From positions 1 through 11,712 of the forward strand of contig VBJK01000134.1 in the NCBI GenBank assembly GCA_005879655.1: a stretch of 11,712 nucleotides of DNA, read 5' to 3'. Origin of the DNA: Chloroflexota bacterium (lineage in GTDB: Bacteria > Chloroflexota > Ktedonobacteria > Ktedonobacterales > Ktedonobacteraceae). The translations under genes and the position numbers were made by a program. This document shows positions 1-5,112 of this stretch, piece after piece. How positions within the stretch are numbered: position 1 is the stretch's first letter; each line of letters opens with the position of its first letter. A model generated the notes under the pieces. The model saw only the letters and a program-made list of their open reading frames with translations. It searched no databases and had not been told where the DNA came from.

Positions 1-2418
1 TTCTTTATCAGGCTGGATTTCTAGCCACTCTATATTTGAAATGTGTTTCTTCTCGCGTAAAAAGGCTAGTTTCTCTCCCTTACGCCATTGTTTCGGCACA
101 CAATAATACCTGATACGCTTAGTTTGGTATTTTGAAGAGCGAACTGCTAGAGTGATACCAACACTTACCATAATGTCGAAAACATTCCCACCTTCGCCTT
201 TGCGTGCATTGCCAGCAAGATTCAAATGATAAATGCAACTAAACTCGTCAGCTAGTTGTTTTCTAAAACCATCAAAGGCAAAAGCGTCAAGAAAACCGTT
301 ATTGCTGACAAAGCAAACAATGCCATCACATCCTTGCAAGCGGTCACTTGCCCAGCGAAAGAATTTTACGTATGCATCAAAAAGAGCATTTTTGTTACTC
401 GCTTTGGAATCTTTGGCATATGTCTCTCGTATCCGTTGATCAACCACCGGATATCTACGGTTTTTATTATTATCATTTTCACTTTTCTGCCCAACATTGT
501 ACGGCGGATTACCAATCACCACCATAATCTCAGCCGCCTTCTCTCGCTCTACCCGCTGCGTGTTGGCCTCTACCATGAAAAGTTTTGACTGCTGCACAAC
601 TTCGCTGCCATGAGTGTGAAGCACTTCGGCTAGCTCCAGGGTATCAGCAAAACAAAGTCCCTCAAAGGGTGCATACTTTCCCATTTTGTCGTAGTACTCA
701 TGCTCAATGTTGAGGGAGGCAATGTAGTAAGGCAGCAACATGATCTCGTTGCAGAAGAGATCATGGGCATATTTTTCGCGTAAGTTATCACGGGAAGCCA
801 TACGCTTGATAAGGTTCACAATGAAGTTACCCGTGCCAGTTGCAGGATCGAGAATCTTTACGCCAGGAGTTTCAAGCGAGGTACCAAATTCGTTGTTAAG
901 CACCTCATCCACACTTGTGCACATAAAATCGACAATCTCTTGCGGCGTGTAGACAATACCATGTGTATCAGCCTGCTTCACCGAAAAGCCTTGAAAGAAG
1001 CCCTCATAGACCGTGTTCAGAAACTCCTGGCGCTCGGTCCAACTCTCAATACCTTTAGCGGTCCCTTCAATGGCTCCATAGTAGCGGTCAAGGTCTTTGA
1101 AACGCTCGCTTCGCGTAAAGTCATCGATGATGAGGGCCTTGATCACCTTCTCGATCTCAGCAGCTATCACATTGCGACTCACGAAGTCAGGATTGTCAAA
1201 TATTGTACGAAAGATGCGCTCTGTGAGCAGGTGCTGTACAAGCATCTCATTCATGGCTTGCTTGCTCAAGTTGGCATCCAGTGAGGAGCGGCAAATGGTG
1301 GCAAAATTGTTAAAGGCTGCAATAAACGGCTTATTCAGCTGATGTTGTCCTTCAATCTTTTGCTGGAGATCATGGGCAAGTTCAGGAAGCCGTTGCTTGA
1401 ACTCGACTACTGCGGTCTGGAACTTTTCAATATGAGGCTCTGTATAAGTCAAAAACTGTCGCAGCAGGTCGCTCAGGTTATTGAGCTGCTGCATATCGCA
1501 GTCGAGCACTCTCTTATTGCCCTGGTAGAGTACGGCTCGTCTGCTATTCTCAAAGAGGATATTTCTTAGTGGATATCCTTTTTTGATCTTCTCTTCAATT
1601 TCCCGGTCAAGATTGCCTTTGGGTCCTTTTGCCTCCCAATGTCCTCGATGTAAGCTATTGCCATCACGCAGGAGGCCATCTGGCCGAATGTTATTCTCTA
1701 GAGTGTACTCCGCTGTCAGCGTCCATCCCACCATGCGCGCAGTTTCAACGAGCAGATTATGAAATGCTACCCTAATTCCTTGCTCATAGTGCGCTTGCTT
1801 TTGGTAGGAATGCAACTCTTTGTAATATTTCTCGATGGCCTTTTTCAAAAGAGGGATGCTCAGCTCTTTGGTGTCGTCTTCTGTGTTCCTCTCTCTAATT
1901 ACCTGACTACCTTTGGTGCTCCTTTTTCCTTTAGCTGGGGCCTCATCCGCTTTGATTGGAGAAACTTGGCCTAATTTTAATGTAGCTTCTCTGATCCCTC
2001 CAACAACATCAGTGAATGCAGCATCTATGTCTGGCCATATTGTAACAGGTTTTCCATTGCGGGGTAATGCTTGCAGCTGCCTCAAAGGAGCGATCTGCCA
2101 ATCACACTCACGTAAAAGGATAGGAATCACACATGCTGTACCGCTTGCGTGCTTTTCCAGGGCCTTTTTCATCTCGATGTTATAGCAGTAATTTGAGGTC
2201 AGGAAAGAAGAGCTTATGAGCAATAAAATGATATGAGCTGATGCTAAGTGGAGATGTATTTCCTCTTCCCAATGATCGCCTGCACTGATATTTCCATCAT
2301 GCCACTCAGTAATGCCCAGGTCTCGCTTGAGAGTTGTCAGATGCTCATCCAAGTGTTTGAGCAATTTTGCATCTTCACGTGCGTAACAGTAGAAGAGTTG
2401 AAGAGGTTCGTTGGGCAT
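1..2418 (-). CDS. TIR-domain / PD-(D/E)XK nuclease / N6-adenine methyltransferase fusion, type ISP/IIG-like restriction-modification enzyme (3' end beyond window)
   Basis: The frame is open for 806 codons from ATG at 2418 to base 1 and continues off the edge. AAGGAG (2431-2426) sits 7 nt before the start. Domains seen: residues 5-145 resemble a bacterial TIR domain (FYCYAREDAKLL, then EWHDGNISAGDHW, then SNYCYNIEM), with E82 at the position of the NADase catalytic glutamate. Residues 200-310 look like a PD-(D/E)XK nuclease (D247, E262-x-K264, followed by GYPLRNILFE). Residues 310-480 form a helical coupler. From 485 on there is an N6-adenine methylase with YTPQEIVDFM, motif I DPATGTGNF (524-532) and motif IV NPPY (637-640). 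The methylase and nuclease regions resemble type ISP enzymes, which cut and modify DNA as single polypeptides, but I see no Walker A or helicase block between them. The target-recognition domain is expected beyond the edge. A small HTH gene lies 22 bp upstream, probably in the same operon. The TIR may add NAD+ depletion to restriction; that is inference. Confidence 0.88.
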   Translation of the reverse strand, partial: MPNEPLQLFYCYAREDAKLLKHLDEHLTTLKRDLGITEWHDGNISAGDHWEEEIHLHLASAHIILLLISSSFLTSNYCYNIEMKKALEKHASGTACVIPILLRECDWQIAPLRQLQALPRNGKPVTIWPDIDAAFTDVVGGIREATLKLGQVSPIKADEAPAKGKRSTKGSQVIRERNTEDDTKELSIPLLKKAIEKYYKELHSYQKQAHYEQGIRVAFHNLLVETARMVGWTLTAEYTLENNIRPDGLLRDGNSLHRGHWEAKGPKGNLDREIEEKIKKGYPLRNILFENSRRAVLYQGNKRVLDCDMQQLNNLSDLLRQFLTYTEPHIEKFQTAVVEFKQRLPELAHDLQQKIEGQHQLNKPFIAAFNNFATICRSSLDANLSKQAMNEMLVQHLLTERIFRTIFDNPDFVSRNVIAAEIEKVIKALIIDDFTRSERFKDLDRYYGAIEGTAKGIESWTERQEFLNTVYEGFFQGFSVKQADTHGIVYTPQEIVDFMCTSVDEVLNNEFGTSLETPGVKILDPATGTGNFIVNLIKRMASRDNLREKYAHDLFCNEIMLLPYYIASLNIEHEYYDKMGKYAPFEGLCFADTLELAEVLHTHGSEVVQQSKLFMVEANTQRVEREKAAEIMVVIGNPPYNVGQKSENDNNKNRRYPVVDQRIRETYAKDSKASNKNALFDAYVKFFRWASDRLQGCDGIVCFVSNNGFLDAFAFDGFRKQLADEFSCIYHLNLAGNARKGEGGNVFDIMVSVGITLAVRSSKYQTKRIRYYCVPKQWRKGEKLAFLREKKHISNIEWLEIQPDKE

Positions 2419-2440
2419 CCTCGTGCTCCTTTCGCAAAAG

Positions 2441-2665
2441 CTAGCTTTCTTTCCCAGTAGGTAGTTTAGGCGCATCTTCTACTAAGTCTTTTACTGATAC
2501 CTCTAATGCTTCTGCTAATCTTCCTAATGTGATTGTTGTTATCTCTGCAAAAGGATCATGTACAATGCGATATACAGTCCTATTATCCAGGTCCGCTTTT
2601 CTTGCAAGTTTGGCAATACTCATCCCTTTTGCCTCTGCAATTTCTTTCACTCTAAGACGTACCAT
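2441..2665 (-). CDS. small Cro/C1-type (XRE) helix-turn-helix regulator, candidate controller of the downstream restriction-modification gene
   Basis: This is a 74-residue protein that is almost entirely one HTH domain: RVKEIAEAKGMSIAKLARKA, then DNRTVYRIV, then ITLGRLAEALEVSVKDLVED. That is the five-helix Cro/C1 fold, with recognition helix around residues 27-36. The frame stays open upstream to an ATG at 2719, but homology starts at the ATG at 2665, which has GGGGAG about 8 nt before it, so I chose 2665. It ends in TAG at 2443-2441, 22 bp before the TIR-nuclease-methylase start, whose Shine-Dalgarno lies in that gap, so the two are probably co-transcribed. Small HTH proteins next to restriction-modification genes often act as controller proteins that delay or limit expression; that role here is inferred. 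A dyad at 2730-2763 over its predicted promoter is a possible binding site. It could instead be an unrelated antitoxin-like repressor. Confidence 0.8.
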   Translation of the reverse strand: MVRLRVKEIAEAKGMSIAKLARKADLDNRTVYRIVHDPFAEITTITLGRLAEALEVSVKDLVEDAPKLPTGKES

Positions 2666-2722
2666 ACTATTGCTCCCCTGTATACGTTCGGAGCCAATGT
2701 ACCAAATGCAAAGGGTCAAGGG

Positions 2723-2750
2723 AATATGGTTTCACTGAACTCTCTGTAAA
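2723..2750 (-). promoter_or_regulatory. putative promoter of the HTH / TIR-methylase operon
   Basis: On the minus strand TTTACA (2750-2745, 5 of 6 to the -35 consensus) is followed after 16 bp by CATATT (2728-2723, 4 of 6 to the -10). Transcription would start near 2716 and give a leader of about 50 nt to the ATG at 2665. The -10 is weak, as expected for a regulated promoter. A second TTGACC at 2719-2714 has no good -10 at normal spacing. Confidence 0.35.
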
Positions 2751-2763
2751 GACTTCGGTGAAA
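2730..2763. repeat. imperfect inverted repeat, candidate operator of the HTH regulator
   Basis: The arms TTTCACTGAACTC (2730-2742) and GACTTCGGTGAAA (2751-2763) pair at 11 of 13 positions around an 8-bp spacer. The spacer contains TTTACA on the minus strand, a candidate -35 for the HTH gene. The position fits autorepression or activation by the 74-residue regulator, but binding is inference only. Confidence 0.4.
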
Positions 2764-2946
2764 TATTAGCATCGTAGCGCTAAGCTTCTAGAGCATAGAC
2801 CATTATGAATGCAGACATCCTTAAGCGGTGTGTTGAAACTTTTTCCCTCTTTCCCAAACCAGTAAGAGAGAGCAACTAGGAAAGCAAGCAAGGATCAGAA
2901 CTTCAATTCCAAGCTCCTCAAGCCAATACTAATAGGTATTGACCAC

Positions 2947-2974
2947 TTTCCATCAGCCATGGATATGCTATAAT
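2947..2974 (+). promoter_or_regulatory. putative extended -10 promoter of prfA
   Basis: A perfect TATAAT (2969-2974) is preceded by TG one base upstream (TGCTATAAT, 2966-2974), an extended -10 element. TTTCCA (2947-2952) at a 16-bp spacer is a partial -35; a better TTGACC (2939-2944) is 24 bp away and too far for a standard promoter. Start of transcription would be near 2981, leaving an unusually long leader of about 270 nt before prfA. Confidence 0.55.
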
Positions 2975-3091
2975 AACGTCATGGCACATCCATTATCCTG
3001 TGCAATAAAGCACATCCATCTACCATATATGGCCACGCGCCGTGCTACAACAGAACGCTATCTGCTAGCCGCCGGGTAGCGACGCTACTTC

Positions 3092-3229
3092 ATGCGTATC
3101 AACGCCTCCATACCGAAAGCAGACGGAAACACCACATCGTCCCTAATTTATCCGCTCAGACACGCTCATGCTCAGGCCAGATACATACTGACAAAATATG
3201 TGCGTCCCACCGGATGGATTGTGAGATAG
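3092..3229 (+). CDS. possible 45-residue leader ORF upstream of prfA (doubtful)
   Basis: ATG at 3092 opens a 45-codon frame starting MRINASIPKADGN and ending in TAG at 3227-3229, 20 bp before the prfA start and just ahead of the prfA Shine-Dalgarno. No good ribosome binding site precedes it and the sequence matches no family I recognise. It is listed because its UAG stop is read by RF1 itself, the product of the next gene. It may well be a chance frame. Confidence 0.15.
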   Translation: MRINASIPKADGNTTSSLIYPLRHAHAQARYILTKYVRPTGWIVR

Positions 3230-3249
3230 CGAGAGGAAACCAGATAATC

Positions 3250-4326
3250 ATGGATCTCATGAATAAGCTTGCCAGCCTGGCAAAGCGCTACGAAGAATTA
3301 CAAACGCTGATGGCACAGCCCGAAGTGCTGGCAGACATCCAGCTCTTGCAACGTTACGGTCGGGAACACGCCGAACTCGAAGACGTTGTACACAAATATC
3401 AAGAACTCATCAGTACGGAGCAGCAGATCTCTGAAGCTCAGGAGCTGTACAATAGCGAAGAAGGCGAGATGCGCGATCTTGCTTACGAAGAGGTCGAACA
3501 CCTCAAAAAACATAAAGAACAATTGCTGGAAGAGGTTAAGATCGTTCTGCTGCCAAAGGATATCATGGATGAGAAGAACGCCATTGTGACGATTCAGGGT
3601 GGCGCGGGCGGAGATGAGGCAGCGCTCTTCGCGGGCGAGCTGTTCCGTATGTATAGCCGCTATGCCGATAATCGACGCTGGAAGATTGAAGTGCTCGATG
3701 TTAATGAAACAGAGCAGGATGGTATCAAAGATATTACGTTTGTGGTCAAAGGGAAAGGTACCTATAGCCGCATGAAATATGAGGGCGGTACCCATCGTGT
3801 GCAACGCGTGCCCGTTACAGAGGCCAATGGCCGCATCCATACTTCGACCGCCAAAGTTATTGTCTTGCCCGAAGCAGACGATGATACCGAGATTGAGATT
3901 AAAGATACCGATATTCGCGTCGATGTCTACCGTTCAACCGGCCACGGCGGTCAGAGCGTCAACACTACTGACTCTGCCGTACGTATTACCCACCTGCCCA
4001 GTGGTCTAGTCGTCACGTGTCAGGACGAGAAATCGCAGTTGAAAAATAAGCTCAAGGCATTGACTGTACTCAAGTCACGCCTGTGGGATCTGCAAGAAGC
4101 CAAACGCCAGGAAGAGCTGAGCAAGACACGCCGCTCACAGGTTCAGACGGGCGATCGTAGCGAGAAAATTCGCACCTACAATTTCCCCCAGGATCGCGTG
4201 ACCGACCACCGTATCGGCCTCACACGCCATAACTTGCCGGGCATCCTCAACGGTAATCTGGATGAGTTCATTGACAATCTTATCGCAGTTGATCAGGCGG
4301 ATAAGCTGCAAAGTATGTTTGCCTAA
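3250..4326 (+). CDS. prfA: peptide chain release factor 1 (RF1)
   Basis: The product recognises UAA and UAG in the ribosomal A site and triggers hydrolysis of peptidyl-tRNA in the cytoplasm. It is 358 residues, matching the family (about 355-360). Seen: an N-terminal coiled-coil domain (1-100), LLPKDIMDEKNA (100-111), the GGAGGDEAALFAGELFRMY block (117-135), the RF1-type codon-recognition tripeptide P188-V-T190 in RVQRVPVTEANGRIHTS (RF2 would have SPF), the catalytic GGQ at 233-235 in STGHGGQSVNTTDSAVRI, and the closing TYNFPQDRVTDHRI block. The frame extends up to an ATG at 3214, but homology begins at the ATG at 3250. GAGAGGA (3231-3237) precedes that start at a rather long 12 nt. It is flanked upstream by a long leader and downstream by palindromic repeats; the prmC gene that often follows prfA is absent. 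Confidence 0.97.
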   Translation: MDLMNKLASLAKRYEELQTLMAQPEVLADIQLLQRYGREHAELEDVVHKYQELISTEQQISEAQELYNSEEGEMRDLAYEEVEHLKKHKEQLLEEVKIVLLPKDIMDEKNAIVTIQGGAGGDEAALFAGELFRMYSRYADNRRWKIEVLDVNETEQDGIKDITFVVKGKGTYSRMKYEGGTHRVQRVPVTEANGRIHTSTAKVIVLPEADDDTEIEIKDTDIRVDVYRSTGHGGQSVNTTDSAVRITHLPSGLVVTCQDEKSQLKNKLKALTVLKSRLWDLQEAKRQEELSKTRRSQVQTGDRSEKIRTYNFPQDRVTDHRIGLTRHNLPGILNGNLDEFIDNLIAVDQADKLQSMFA

Positions 4327-4333
4327 TAAAAAT

Positions 4334-4360
4334 CGTAGTTGCGCAATTTATTGCGCCGTG
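4334..4360. repeat. partial copy of the GCGCAA/TTGCGC palindromic repeat
   Basis: CGTAGTTGCGCAATTTATTG followed by CGCC (4334-4357) matches 4377-4400 almost exactly except for TT in place of CC. It holds the core palindrome GCGCAA-TTTA-TTGCGC (4341-4356) but lacks the opposing arm. It starts 7 bp after the prfA stop codon. Confidence 0.75.
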
Positions 4361-4366
4361 CTCACC

Positions 4367-4447
4367 AAAAATACCCGTAGCCGCGCAATTTATTGCGCCT
4401 GTTTTCTTTATTCGTGCTACAGGCGCAATAAATTGCGCGGCTACGGG
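4367..4447 (-). terminator. hairpin plus T-run, candidate intrinsic terminator for minus-strand transcription
   Basis: Read on the minus strand, the 29-bp hairpin (4447-4374) is followed by TATTTTTGG (4373-4365), a short T tract. It would stop transcripts from the ABC gene and transposase remnant before they run antisense into prfA. In the plus direction the inner hairpin 4384-4399 is followed by TGTTTTCTTTATT, so it may also end prfA transcripts. Confidence 0.45.
4374..4447. repeat. perfect 29-bp inverted repeat with internal palindromes
   Basis: The left arm (4374-4402, starting CCCGTAGCCGCGCAATTTAT) and the right arm (4419-4447) are exact reverse complements across a 16-nt loop. Each arm itself contains a GCGCAA/TTGCGC palindrome, so the element can fold as one long hairpin or as two smaller ones. 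With the copies at 4334 and 4455 it forms a cluster of dispersed-repeat type, like REP/BIME or MITE-like elements. Confidence 0.85.
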
Positions 4448-4454
4448 GTGGCTC

Positions 4455-4502
4455 CATGTATTGCGCCAGTTTTCCTCATTTGTGCCCCAGGCGCAATACA
4501 TG
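4455..4502. repeat. second inverted repeat of the same family (CATGTATTGCGCC)
   Basis: CATGTATTGCGCC (4455-4467) and GGCGCAATACATG (4490-4502) are perfect 13-bp inverted repeats around a 22-nt loop containing TTTTCCTCATTTG. The TTGCGCC core is shared with the repeats at 4334 and 4374, but the flanking stem differs, so this is a diverged family member. It lies between prfA and the transposase remnant. Confidence 0.75.
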
Positions 4503-4529
4503 ACTCCCTAGGGAAAAGGGATCATGACA

Positions 4530-5111
4530 TCATGCGGCGTTGGGAACACAGCGCTCCTGTAAACGAGCAAAAGGAGTCAGTCGTCTGGTGGGACGCGTCG
4601 GTTTGTGGTAGGCTTGAGCTTGCAGATGAGCGTCAATACGGATGAGATTGATGCCAGCGGCAATGGCCACGTGATGCAGATGCATCTTCTCAATGCCCAT
4701 AGAAGGGATCTGGCGTAGCCCAAGGTGGACCCCTTGAGCGATGGTGCCAGCACGGCGAGCATAGCGCATCTGAAAGGCGGGAGTGAATTGCTCCTCTCGC
4801 CTGCCTTTGAGCGCCTCTTGCACGGGTTGCACATGCAGATTTAAGGTTCGCCCTTGCTCTGTCCCTTTGGTACACAGCGCACGCACCGGACAATCTTGGC
4901 AGACAGAGAAAGGGAAGCGGATGAACGCCATCGGCTCGCCCTGCTCGTCTTGCCTCCTGCTCCACTTCAGGCTTTGCTGCCCCTGTGGACAAGTCGCCAC
5001 GCGATTGTGCCAGTCAATCTCAAAGTCAGCGGCAGCATAGCCACTCTTTTCTCGATGTTGCCATCCTCCATCGGCTGGCACAGGTCCGACAATCTCGGTT
5101 CCTAACGATCC
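4530..5111 (-). pseudogene. C-terminal remnant of an IS1182-family transposase
   Basis: About 193 residues match the C-terminal part of IS1182-type DDE transposases: LGTEIVGPVPADGGWQ, then FEIDWHNRVATCPQGQQSLKW, the cysteine cluster CQDCPVRALC, then QMRYARRAG and LHHVAIAAGINLIRI. Full family members are roughly 450-500 residues. The N-terminal half, with the first two catalytic aspartates, is absent. Where the family usually reads RAGIEGTISQ, this copy reads RAGTIAQG, so two residues including the expected third catalytic glutamate seem deleted. The frame has no transposase start; its only ATG (5124-5126) lies inside the end of the ABC gene. No clear terminal inverted repeats or target duplication were seen. 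It is an immobile relic whose insertion reached the stop codon of the ABC gene. Confidence 0.85.
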
Positions 5112-5112
5112 C

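Larger units (their letters stand above)
2666..3249. other. 584-bp gene-poor region between the defence operon and prfA
   Basis: No convincing protein gene, tRNA or known riboswitch is visible. It holds the candidate operator and promoter of the HTH gene at its left end and an extended -10 promoter toward prfA near 2970. It also holds a 10-bp direct repeat GCACATCCAT (2984-2993 and 3010-3019, 26-bp period), a short hairpin GTAGC-GAC-GCTAC (3076-3088) and a 45-codon ORF ending just before prfA. Confidence 0.6.

Noticed and set aside
233..2460. A series of plus-strand ORFs of 60-114 codons across the left part
   Set aside because: They lie antisense to the continuous 806-codon minus-strand frame that has clear TIR and methylase motifs, and they show no family features.
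2666..3249. Search for a tRNA, riboswitch or attachment site between the HTH gene and prfA
   Set aside because: No cloverleaf, T-loop consensus or known riboswitch core was seen; only short hairpins and a 10-bp direct repeat.
3298..3840. 180-codon minus-strand ORF inside prfA
   Set aside because: It is the antisense shadow of a well-conserved RF1 gene; its sequence is rich in Phe/Leu/His as expected of a reverse reading.
4334..4502. CRISPR array at the repeat cluster
   Set aside because: The units are palindromic, unequal in length and flank, and lack regular spacers, so they fit dispersed palindromes rather than CRISPR.
4262..4645. 127-codon plus-strand ORF running from prfA through the repeat cluster
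   Set aside because: Its residues come from the palindromic repeats and from antisense transposase sequence; it starts inside prfA in another frame.
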